5,644 nt of DNA from the NCBI GenBank assembly GCA_012036375.1, contig JAAUOI010000216.1:1-5644 (forward strand), read 5' to 3'. Position numbers and translations under genes: made by a program. This stretch comes from Allobrachymonas sp. GTDB lineage: Bacteria; Pseudomonadota; Gammaproteobacteria; Burkholderiales; Burkholderiaceae_C. The notes under the pieces were generated by a model. That model searched no databases. It saw nothing but the letters and a program-made list of their open reading frames with translations, and was not told the DNA's origin. Below, one piece after another: positions 1 through 5,573 of this stretch (position 1 is the first letter of the stretch; each line of letters starts with the position of its first letter).

Positions 1-1
1 C

Positions 2-919
2 GATCTTCACTTGATTAAGGTCTTGCATACCGTGCTCACAGAACGCTCCGTCTCGCGCGCCGCCACCCGATTGGGCATGTACCAGCCAGCCGTGAGCGCC
101 GCCTTGAAGCGTCTGCGCGAACTCTCGGGTGATCCGCTGCTGGTGCGCTCAGGTGCGGGCATGGTGCCCACTGATGGCGGGCTGCGGATGATTGAGCCCA
201 GCGCCCACATCATTCGCGCGGCTGAGGTGATGTTCTCTGATGCACGCGGCTTTGAGCCGAAAACCGCGCAAGCGAACTTTCGGATTGCTGCGAGCGATTA
301 TCTTGACCCGCTCTTTTGCCACAACTCGTCTCGCGTATCAAAACTCATGCACCACTTTCGCCGCATTGACATTCAGCCGCTGACCGGCGCAGCTGACTAT
401 CGCCAGCGCCTGGCGCAGGGCGATTGCGACATCGTGATTGGCAACTGGCCCGCGCCGCCCGATGATTTGCACATGGGCAAGCTTTTTTCCGATGAAGTGG
501 TCTGCCTTGTGAGCCAGGACCACCCGGCAGTGCGCCGCAAATGGACGCTGCAAAGCTGGCTGGAGAGCGAGCACATCGCCCCCACGCCCACGCACCCCGG
601 TGCCAAAGGCGTGATTGACGATCACTTGGCCAGCCAGAACATGGTGCGCAACATCACGGCGCGTTGCCCGCATTTCGGCCTGATACCCAGCATGGTGGCA
701 TCGAGCTTGCTAGTGCTCACCACGGGGCGGCAATATTGCGAGCGCTATGCGAGCGGCCATTTAGGCCAGCTTCCCGTCAAAATTCTGCCTTGCCCCCTAG
801 AATTTCCGCCCATGATGTATTACCAGCTTTGGCACGAACGCTCGCATGCTTCCGCGCAGGCGCGTTGGCTGCGCGAGCAGGTGAAAAGTGTGGCGGCATC
901 GCTCAAGGCCAGCGCATGA
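2..919 (+). CDS. LysR-family transcriptional regulator (NahR/DntR-like), 5' end outside the window
   Basis: DNA-binding regulator acting in the cytoplasm; 305 residues are visible. The reading frame is open from base 2 and already reads as the usual LysR start (DLHLIKVLHTVLTERSVSRA), so the true start lies just upstream and the TTG at 11 is not needed. The N-terminal winged helix-turn-helix covers about residues 1-65, with the recognition helix around MYQPAVSAALKRLREL, followed by DPLLVR. From about residue 90 an effector-binding domain of the NahR/DntR/NodD kind follows, with FRIAASDYLDP, DIVIGNWPAPP, GVIDDHLA and a C-terminal YYQLWHERSH segment. The stop codon overlaps the ABC ATPase start as ATGA, so regulator and transporter are probably co-transcribed and translationally coupled. 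Control of this transporter, perhaps with purine catabolism genes outside the window, is inferred from position only. The effector is unknown. Confidence 0.9.
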   Translation, partial: DLHLIKVLHTVLTERSVSRAATRLGMYQPAVSAALKRLRELSGDPLLVRSGAGMVPTDGGLRMIEPSAHIIRAAEVMFSDARGFEPKTAQANFRIAASDYLDPLFCHNSSRVSKLMHHFRRIDIQPLTGAADYRQRLAQGDCDIVIGNWPAPPDDLHMGKLFSDEVVCLVSQDHPAVRRKWTLQSWLESEHIAPTPTHPGAKGVIDDHLASQNMVRNITARCPHFGLIPSMVASSLLVLTTGRQYCERYASGHLGQLPVKILPCPLEFPPMMYYQLWHERSHASAQARWLREQVKSVAASLKASA

Positions 920-2451
920 GCAGTGATCGTTTGGCGCTGAAGGGCATCACGAAAGCCTATCCGAGTGTGGTGGCCAATGATGCGGTGAACTTGGCTGTGA
1001 AGCCGGGCGAAATTCACGCGGTGCTTGGCGAAAACGGTGCTGGCAAATCCACGCTGATGAAAATCATTTATGGCTCGGTGCAGGCCGATGCGGGAAGCAT
1101 CGCGCTGGACGGTCAAGCCGTGCAGATTCGCAACCCGCAAGAGGCTCGCGCTTTAGGCATTGCCATGGTGTTTCAGCATTTCAGCTTGTTTGAAACGCTC
1201 ACCGTGGCGCAAAACGTGTTGCTCGGTTTGGACAAGACATTTAGCCTCACGCAAGTGACGCAATCGATCACGCAAAAAGCGGCTGAATATGGGCTGGAGA
1301 TTGATCCCGTGCGGCCGGTTTACACGCTCTCGGTGGGCGAGCGCCAGCGTGTGGAGATCATTCGCGCTTTGCTGACGAATCCCAAATTGTTGATTCTGGA
1401 TGAGCCGACTTCGGTGCTCACGCCGCAGGCGGTAGAAAAGCTGTTTGCGACGCTGCGCCTGTTGAAAAACCAAGGTTGCAGCATTGTCTACATTTCGCAT
1501 AAATTGCATGAGATTCGTGCCCTGTGCGACAGCTGCACCGTGATGCGCGGCGGCAAGGTGGTGGCCACTTGCACGCCTGCGAACGAGACAGATGCCAGCC
1601 TCTCGCGCATGATGATTGGCTCAGAGCCGCCGGCATTGGCGCATCGCGCATCCACCGCGGGCAAGGCTGTGCTGGAAGTGAACAACTTGAGCCTGCCACG
1701 CGCGGATGTGTTTGGCATGGATTTGCAGGGCATCACGCTTGCCGTGCGTGCGGGTGAGGTGCTGGGCATTGCGGGCGTGTCGGGCAATGGGCAAAAAGAA
1801 CTGATGGCGGCTATCAGCGGCGAAGATGAGCGTGTGATGCAAGAATCTATTTGCATCGAAGGATTGGCCGTGGGGCGCTTGTCTCCTGCCCAGCGGCGCT
1901 CGCTGGGTTTGCATTTCGTGCCAGAAGAGCGCTTGGGGCGTGGCGCAGTGCCGGTGATGAGCTTGGCGCAGAACGTGTTGCTCACGCGGCAAGAGGCGGT
2001 GAGCCGAGCGGGCTGGATTTCTACTGCTGCACTCGCTGCTCAAGCGCAGCAAATCATTGAGCGATTCAAGGTGAAAGCCGGTGGCGCGAAGGCTGTAGCG
2101 CGAAGCCTCTCGGGCGGTAATTTGCAAAAATTCATCATGGGGCGCGAGATTTCTGCGAAGCCGAAATTACTGGTGGTCTCGCAGCCGACTTGGGGCGTGG
2201 ATGTGGGCGCAGCGGCGCAAATTCATGCCGAGATTTTGGCGCTGCGTGACGCGGGCTGTGCGGTCTTGGTGGTGAGCGAAGAATTGGATGAATTGATGGC
2301 TTTGTCAGACCGCATGCAGGTGATCGCCAAAGGCCAGCTCTCGCCCAGCCTCGCGCGGGCAGATGCGAGCGTGGAGTTGATTGGGCAATGGATGAGTGGG
2401 CTGTGGAACACTGCATCAGTTCGCAAGGAGGCCGAGCATGCTGCGGCTTGA
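916..2451 (+). CDS. ABC transporter ATP-binding protein with two NBDs, BMP/nucleoside (NupO/RnsB-like) type
   Basis: Cytoplasmic motor of the importer, 511 residues, the usual length for this two-domain family. NBD1 is complete: Walker A GENGAGKST (38-46), Q-loop FQ (86-87), signature LSVGE (138-142), Walker B LLILDEP (158-164) with Glu163, and H-loop His195 in ISHKL. NBD2 is degenerate: GVSGNGQKE (287-295) replaces Walker A, LSGGN (398-402) is a good signature, LLVVSQPT (418-425) lacks the Walker B Asp and catalytic Glu, and SEELDE replaces the H-loop His. This asymmetry is normal for the nucleoside/simple-sugar class. The frame stays open upstream to 664, but only inside the LysR gene. I choose ATG 916 because AAGG at 905-908 sits 7 nt before it and the protein then begins exactly where the family does. 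It overlaps LysR by 4 bp and the next permease by 14 bp. A guanosine/nucleoside substrate is inferred from family resemblance; a sugar substrate is less likely. Confidence 0.93.
   Translation: MSSDRLALKGITKAYPSVVANDAVNLAVKPGEIHAVLGENGAGKSTLMKIIYGSVQADAGSIALDGQAVQIRNPQEARALGIAMVFQHFSLFETLTVAQNVLLGLDKTFSLTQVTQSITQKAAEYGLEIDPVRPVYTLSVGERQRVEIIRALLTNPKLLILDEPTSVLTPQAVEKLFATLRLLKNQGCSIVYISHKLHEIRALCDSCTVMRGGKVVATCTPANETDASLSRMMIGSEPPALAHRASTAGKAVLEVNNLSLPRADVFGMDLQGITLAVRAGEVLGIAGVSGNGQKELMAAISGEDERVMQESICIEGLAVGRLSPAQRRSLGLHFVPEERLGRGAVPVMSLAQNVLLTRQEAVSRAGWISTAALAAQAQQIIERFKVKAGGAKAVARSLSGGNLQKFIMGREISAKPKLLVVSQPTWGVDVGAAAQIHAEILALRDAGCAVLVVSEELDELMALSDRMQVIAKGQLSPSLARADASVELIGQWMSGLWNTASVRKEAEHAAA
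2425..2431 (+). promoter_or_regulatory. Strong Shine-Dalgarno deciding the permease 1 start
   Basis: AAGGAGG lies 6 nt before ATG 2438, inside the 3' end of the ATPase gene. It fixes the permease start at 2438 rather than the in-frame ATG at 2396, which would add 14 residues (beginning MGCGTLHQ) that do not look like a permease N-terminus. Confidence 0.8.
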
Positions 2452-3523
2452 GCCACGCGCTGAAGCTTCCCGTGCTTGGGTATTCGCCTCGCCAGTGTTG
2501 GCTCTGCTCATCACGATTGTGGTGGCCGGGAGTCTGTTCATCGCATTGGGCAAAGACCCGGTGCGCGGCCTGTCGATCTTTTTGATTGAGCCTTGGGCGA
2601 ATTTACGCGGCGCGAGTGAGGTGGCGCTCAAATCGATTCCGTTGATTTTGTGTGCTCTGGGGCTTTCGCTGTGTTATCGCAGCAATGTGTGGAACATTGG
2701 CGCAGAAGGTCAGCTTTTGATGGGTGCGATTTTTGCGAGCGGGCTTGCCATGTGGGCAACGGAGGCCAAGCAAAGTTTTTCGCCTTGGGTTTTCATGTGG
2801 CTAGGCATGGCAGCCGGCGCACTTGGCGGAGCGCTGTGGGCAGGCATTGTGGCGCTTCTCAAGGACAAGTTCAATGCGAATGAAATTTTGGTGAGCTTGA
2901 TGCTCGTTTATGTGGCGAATTTGATGCTGAGTTACTTGGTGTTTGGCCCGTGGAAAGACCCGCAAGGTTTTAATTTTCCACAAACCGTGACGTTCGACGA
3001 TGGCACGCTGCTGCCGCGCCTCATCAAAGGTTTCCGTTTGCATTGGGGCTTCGTGATTGCTTTGCTGGCTGCGGTGGCGATGACGGTGTTTTTATTTCGC
3101 AGCTTCAAAGGCTATCAATTGCAAGTGGGCGGCCTCGCGCCGGCTGCTGCGCGGTATGCGGGGTTTTCGAGTCGCAAGGCGCTGTGGACGGTGTTGCTCA
3201 CGTCGGGCGCACTTGCTGGCATCGCGGGCGGCATGGAGGCTTTGGGGCCCTTGGCGCAGCTCACACCGCATGTGTCAGTGGGTTACGGGTTCACCGCGAT
3301 CATCGTGGCCTTCATCGGGCGGCTGCATCCGCTGGGCTGCATCTTGGGCGCGGCGCTGCTGTCAATGTTTTTGATCGGCGGGGAGCTTGCGCAATCGCGC
3401 ATCGGCCTGCCCTCGGCCTTGAGCAATGTATTTCAAGGCGTGCTGCTCGTGGCATTGCTGGCCTGTGATACGTTGATTCACTATCGAATTCGTAGCACTC
3501 CGCGCAGTATTTATGCCGGCTAG
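2438..3523 (+). CDS. ABC transporter inner-membrane permease 1 (BPD_transp_2; NupP/COG4603-like)
   Basis: One of two membrane subunits that form the translocation path; 361 residues, normal for the larger permease of the pair. A short cytoplasmic N-terminus leads into a hydrophobic segment at about 14-36, and at least eight hydrophobic segments follow. The family landmark NIGAEGQL begins at residue 86 (VWNIGAEGQLLMGA). The cytoplasmic coupling loop that contacts the ATPase is GGLAPAAARYAGFSSRKA, about residues 230-247. The start is chosen from the AAGGAGG at 2425-2431, and the gene overlaps the ATPase by 14 bp. The last 13 codons plus the TAG form the left copy of a 47-bp direct repeat, duplicated 627 bp downstream. 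Its extreme C-terminus (RSIYAG) differs from that implied by the right copy (RSTSAG). Export of nucleosides instead of import is possible but less likely with a BMP gene downstream. Confidence 0.92.
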   Translation: MLRLEPRAEASRAWVFASPVLALLITIVVAGSLFIALGKDPVRGLSIFLIEPWANLRGASEVALKSIPLILCALGLSLCYRSNVWNIGAEGQLLMGAIFASGLAMWATEAKQSFSPWVFMWLGMAAGALGGALWAGIVALLKDKFNANEILVSLMLVYVANLMLSYLVFGPWKDPQGFNFPQTVTFDDGTLLPRLIKGFRLHWGFVIALLAAVAMTVFLFRSFKGYQLQVGGLAPAAARYAGFSSRKALWTVLLTSGALAGIAGGMEALGPLAQLTPHVSVGYGFTAIIVAFIGRLHPLGCILGAALLSMFLIGGELAQSRIGLPSALSNVFQGVLLVALLACDTLIHYRIRSTPRSIYAG

Positions 3524-3527
3524 AACC
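3481..3527 (+). repeat. Left copy of 47-bp direct repeat flanking the toxin-antitoxin cassette
   Basis: Begins CTATCGAATTCGTAGCACTC and ends GCCGGCTAGAACC. It matches 4108-4154 at 45 of 47 positions; the differences are T3510/C4137 and A3513/C4140. This copy encodes the C-terminus of permease 1 and its TAG stop. Similarity ends just beyond both edges. It contains the 8-bp palindrome CGAATTCG with imperfect CTA/TAG arms. Confidence 0.93.
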
Positions 3528-3562
3528 TGATTTTATTCATTATTTGTTGTGAGAGATCAACC

Positions 3563-3796
3563 ATGAAGATAACCGAACTTTCTGCGTTACCGCTGGCACA
3601 ACGCATTGAAGCGATGGAGGTGCTGTGGCAATCCTTGGCCGATGACAGCACCTACGATGTCAACCCTGCATGGCATGCAGATGTATTGCGCGCAAGGGTT
3701 GAGGAAATTGAAGCGGGTCAGACCACAGCATGGCCAGAGGCAAAAACACGTTTATTCGCTCTTGCTGCACATTTCAAAAATCAACACCATGCATAA
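3563..3796 (+). CDS. Antitoxin, addiction-module component (Unstab_antitox / TIGR02574 type)
   Basis: Small protein of 77 residues expected to bind and neutralise the toxin encoded next to it, and possibly to repress the shared promoter. The family signature is clear at residues 9-28 (LPLAQRIEAMEVLWQSLADD), followed by PAWHADVL (35-42) and a charged helix RARVEEIEAGQ, then TAWPEAKTRL, the usual toxin-wrapping tail. A weak ribosome site GAGAG at 3551-3555 lies 7 nt before ATG 3563. The 39 bp between the permease stop and this start are AT-rich (TTTTATTCATTATTTG) and may hold a promoter, but I find no convincing -35/-10 pair. The gene overlaps the toxin by 8 bp. It is unrelated in function to the surrounding transporter operon and is bracketed with the toxin by 47-bp direct repeats. 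Confidence 0.88.
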   Translation: MKITELSALPLAQRIEAMEVLWQSLADDSTYDVNPAWHADVLRARVEEIEAGQTTAWPEAKTRLFALAAHFKNQHHA

Positions 3797-4091
3797 GGTG
3801 CGAATTGCGCCCTCGGCTGAGGGTGATTTATTGGATGCGTATCAGTTTTATGAGCGACAAGAATCTGGTGTGGGCGATTATTTTTTGCTGTGCTTGGCTT
3901 CAGATATTGAATCGCTGGGTATCTATGCGGGTATTCACACGAAATCACGCTTCGATCTTTATCACACGCCCTCCAAACGATTCCCGTTTTCGATCTACTA
4001 TCACTTCGATGGAGAAACTGCCACTGTGGCGGCAGTTTTGGATGCGAGGCGTAACCCACAATCGATTCGCCGTGAGATTGCCAAGCGATGA
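3789..4091 (+). CDS. ParE/RelE-superfamily toxin
   Basis: Protein of 100 residues, typical size for this fold. Visible landmarks are an N-terminal beta strand VRIAPSAEGDL (4-14), the helix YQFYERQ (18-24), a long middle helix, then the strands KRFPFSIYYHFDG (63-75) and TATVAAVLDARRNP (77-90), matching the family pattern of a basic/aromatic strand followed by V(L)..RR.P. Whether it cuts mRNA at the ribosome (RelE-like) or poisons gyrase (ParE-like) cannot be told; pairing with an Unstab_antitox partner is common for both annotations. I choose ATG 3789 because it overlaps the antitoxin stop by 8 bp, the classic coupled arrangement, and has no ribosome site of its own. The frame extends upstream to 3606 only within the antitoxin gene. 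Sampled G+C is low: 25/60 at 3841-3900 and 26/60 at 3901-3960, against 39/60 at 4381-4440 in permease 2. This supports foreign origin. No frameshift or premature stop is visible, so it is probably functional. Confidence 0.87.
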   Translation: MHKVRIAPSAEGDLLDAYQFYERQESGVGDYFLLCLASDIESLGIYAGIHTKSRFDLYHTPSKRFPFSIYYHFDGETATVAAVLDARRNPQSIRREIAKR

Positions 4092-4107
4092 ATCTGATGA
4101 GATTTAA

Positions 4108-4154
4108 CTATCGAATTCGTAGCACTCCGCGCAGTACTTCTGCCGGCTAGAACC
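4108..4154 (+). repeat. Right copy of 47-bp direct repeat; non-coding relic of the permease 1 gene end
   Basis: Matches 3481-3527 at 45/47 positions with an offset of exactly 627 bp. In the permease 1 frame it would read YRIRSTPRSTSAG then TAG, but here it is detached from any gene. It begins 16 nt after the toxin stop and its TAG lies 20 bp before permease 2 (ATG 4171). That is the expected ancestral spacing of the two permease genes. Confidence 0.93.
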
Positions 4155-4170
4155 CTTAAACGCTTTAAAA

Positions 4171-5091
4171 ATGAATGAAATTGCCCTACTACTCGCCGCT
4201 ACGCTGCATGCGGGCACGCCGCTGGCCTTGGCGGGGCTGGGGCTGCTGATCAATGAGCGCGCGGGCGTGCTCAATTTGGGGGCAGAAGGCTTGATGCTGA
4301 TGGCGGCTGTGGCGGGCTTTGCTGCGGCGTTTCACACTGGCAGCGATACCGTGGCGTTTATTGCGGCGGCGGGCGTGGGTGCGCTGGCGGCGGCGCTGTT
4401 TGGCGCTCTCGTGATTTGGCTGGGCACCAACCAATACGCTACGGGCTTGGCACTCTCGATTTTTGGCGCTGGCTTGTCGGCTTTTGTGGGTGTGCGGTAT
4501 GTGGGCAAAAAGCTGGAAGACCGTGTCGAGCATCCGATTGCTTTTCTGTCTGACATTCCTTTTATCGGTACCGCCGTGTTCAAGCAGCATCCGATGGTGC
4601 TGCTCACGGTGCTGATCACCGCTGGCGTGGCGTGGTGGCTGTTTCGCACCCGCAGCGGCTTGGTGCTGCGCAGCATTGGAGAATCGCCTGAATCGGCGCA
4701 TGCGCTGGGCTACCGGGTGCGCTGGCTCAGGTTAGGCGCAGTGATGACGGGTGGTGGGCTGTGTGGCGTAGCGGGCGCTTACCTATCGGTCGTGTATGCA
4801 CCGCTGTGGGTCGAGGGCATGATTGCCGGCAAGGGCTGGATCGCCCTGGCGCTCACCACCTTTGCCACCTGGCGCCCGGCACGCGTCTTGCTGGGTGCCT
4901 ATTTGTTTGGTGGCGTGACCATGTTGCAGTTTTACCTGCAGGCGATTGGTGTGAACGTGGCCAGCCAGTTCCTCACCATGATGCCGTATCTGGCGACCAT
5001 CATCGTTTTGGTGCTGATTTCGCGCAACCCGACCTGGATCCGCATCAACATGCCCAGCTCCATCGGCAAGCCGTTCTACCCGGGTTCGTGA
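4171..5091 (+). CDS. ABC transporter inner-membrane permease 2 (BPD_transp_2; NupQ/COG1079-like)
   Basis: Second membrane subunit of the importer, 306 residues, the usual length of the smaller permease. It starts directly in a membrane segment (about 4-27), then carries the family landmark NERAGVLNLGAEGLMLM (28-44). Further hydrophobic segments lie at roughly 45-58, 62-86 and 91-108, with more in the C-terminal half. The coupling loop GESPESAHALGYRV starts at residue 170 and contacts the ATPase. The C-terminus NPTWIRINMPSS is soluble. ATG 4171 is the only sensible start because stops lie just upstream in frame, but the preceding AAACGCTTTAAAA lacks a Shine-Dalgarno sequence. Translation may once have relied on coupling to permease 1, formerly about 20 bp upstream and now 647 bp away because of the toxin-antitoxin cassette. 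Confidence 0.92.
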   Translation: MNEIALLLAATLHAGTPLALAGLGLLINERAGVLNLGAEGLMLMAAVAGFAAAFHTGSDTVAFIAAAGVGALAAALFGALVIWLGTNQYATGLALSIFGAGLSAFVGVRYVGKKLEDRVEHPIAFLSDIPFIGTAVFKQHPMVLLTVLITAGVAWWLFRTRSGLVLRSIGESPESAHALGYRVRWLRLGAVMTGGGLCGVAGAYLSVVYAPLWVEGMIAGKGWIALALTTFATWRPARVLLGAYLFGGVTMLQFYLQAIGVNVASQFLTMMPYLATIIVLVLISRNPTWIRINMPSSIGKPFYPGS

Positions 5092-5124
5092 GCGCCAGTC
5101 GCCGCGCCCAAAAGCGGTGCTGAG

Positions 5125-5154
5125 TTCAACCTGGTGCGACTTGGCACCGATAAT
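5125..5154 (+). promoter_or_regulatory. Possible sigma70 promoter before the BMP lipoprotein gene
   Basis: TTCAAC (5125-5130) and GATAAT (5149-5154) are separated by 18 bp. Between them an inverted repeat, GGTGC (5133-5137) and GCACC (5144-5148) with a 6-nt loop, could be an operator or a small hairpin. A separate promoter for the binding protein would fit its usual need for higher expression. The -35 is imperfect and nothing here is proven. Confidence 0.35.
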
Positions 5155-5199
5155 GTGCGTTCGATTGTTTTTGGTTTTTTCACCCACCCCGAGGTTTTC

Positions 5200-5400
5200 A
5201 TGACCCAACTGAGCAAACGTTCCCTGATCAAAGCCGTGGCGGCCAGTGCGCTGGCTGGTGGCCTGCTGATGGCCTGCGGCAAAAAAGAAGAAGCTGCGCC
5301 TGCTGCCGCACCGGCAGCGGCTCCGGGGGCACCGTTTCAGCTTTGCAAGCCGAAAAATGCCGACTGCGGTAGATCCCGTCGGGCTTCACGCTTTTTATGA
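5200..5400 (+). pseudogene. BMP-family substrate-binding lipoprotein, 5' fragment only; truncated at about 5341
   Basis: The start of the extracytoplasmic binding protein that would deliver substrate to the two permeases. ATG 5200 is preceded by GAGG at 5191-5194, 5 nt away. Residues 1-25 form a lipoprotein signal (basic LSKRSLIK, hydrophobic core, lipobox LMAC) with lipidated Cys26, then GKKEE and an Ala/Pro linker, as in other proteobacterial BMP lipoproteins. Family members should continue for about 300 more residues, beginning with a strand followed by a G-rich GDxGW-like segment. Instead, after residue ~46 the frame runs into LCKPKNADCGRSRRASRFL and stops at 5398-5400. No BMP-like sequence appears in any frame after 5341. 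The missing binding domain makes the product non-functional as written. The cause is either a real rearrangement or an assembly join. Calling it BMP rests on the signal, the linker and the operon position. Confidence 0.72.
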
Positions 5401-5509
5401 TCCTTGCCTGTCGATCGGCGTCGCCCGGCCGGACCCCGGCGCATTCATCCGCCCGGGAGGTATCGCGATCCGGCAAGCCGGGAAACCGGTGGCAGCGGAT
5501 CGAAAATAA
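5341..5509 (+). other. DNA beyond the break: open tail of an unrecognised plus-strand frame
   Basis: A plus-strand frame different from the lipoprotein's is open across this stretch and ends at TAA 5507-5509. It reads as plausible protein (MPTAVDPVGLHAFYDPCLS, then RPDPGAFIRPGGIAIRQ). The position just before a terminator-like palindrome suits the 3' end of a gene whose start was lost at the break. I do not recognise the family. A minus-strand frame is also open through the same bases (for example IIKSVKPDGIYRSRHF), so the coding strand, and whether this is coding at all, remains uncertain. Confidence 0.25.
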
Positions 5510-5511
5510 GG

Positions 5512-5544
5512 CAGAAACGAAACAGGGGAGCTGCAGCTCCCCTG
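5512..5544 (-). terminator. Rho-independent terminator (22-bp perfect palindrome) for the minus-strand gene
   Basis: Bases 5523-5544 are a perfect palindrome made of CAGGGGAGCTG and its complement, giving a GC-rich stem of about 9 bp with a 4-nt loop. Read on the minus strand it is followed by TTTCGTTTCT, an interrupted T-rich tail, and it lies 29 nt after the minus-strand stop at 5574-5576. On the plus strand the following bases are ATCAAATCG, with no T run, although the stem itself could still help stop transcription from the left. Confidence 0.7.
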
Positions 5545-5573
5545 ATCAAATCGCCTCGAAGGCTTGCAAGCGC

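Noticed and set aside
664..915. Upstream extension of the ATPase reading frame by 84 codons.
   Set aside because: It lies entirely within the LysR gene in another frame, and the family N-terminus begins exactly at ATG 916.
1771..2250. Missing Walker A lysine, Walker B acidic residues and H-loop histidine in the second half of the ATPase, considered as decay.
   Set aside because: This degenerate second site is usual in the nucleoside/simple-sugar ABC family, and the LSGGN signature is intact.
3546..3561. GTTG...CAAC inverted repeat upstream of the antitoxin, considered as its operator.
   Set aside because: Only 4 bp per arm; expected by chance and not supported by any second copy.
4091..4104. 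Small inverted repeat AATCT-gatg-AGATT right after the toxin stop, considered as a terminator.
   Set aside because: Five AT-rich pairs with no following T run; too weak to stop transcription.
3528..4107. The cassette as a classical insertion sequence or CRISPR-like array.
   Set aside because: No transposase, no terminal inverted repeats, no 2-14 bp target duplication, and only two repeat copies.
5142..5159. TTGGCACCGATAATGTGCG resembles a sigma54 promoter (TGGCAC-N5-TTGC).
   Set aside because: The distance from the GG to the GC is 12 bp instead of the required 10, so it does not fit; a sigma70 reading of the same area is at least as good.
5228..5476. Minus-strand reading frame across the lipoprotein break.
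   Set aside because: It would need a TTG start without a ribosome site and runs over the lipoprotein signal sequence; only the part right of 5341 could be real, and that is noted as uncertain.
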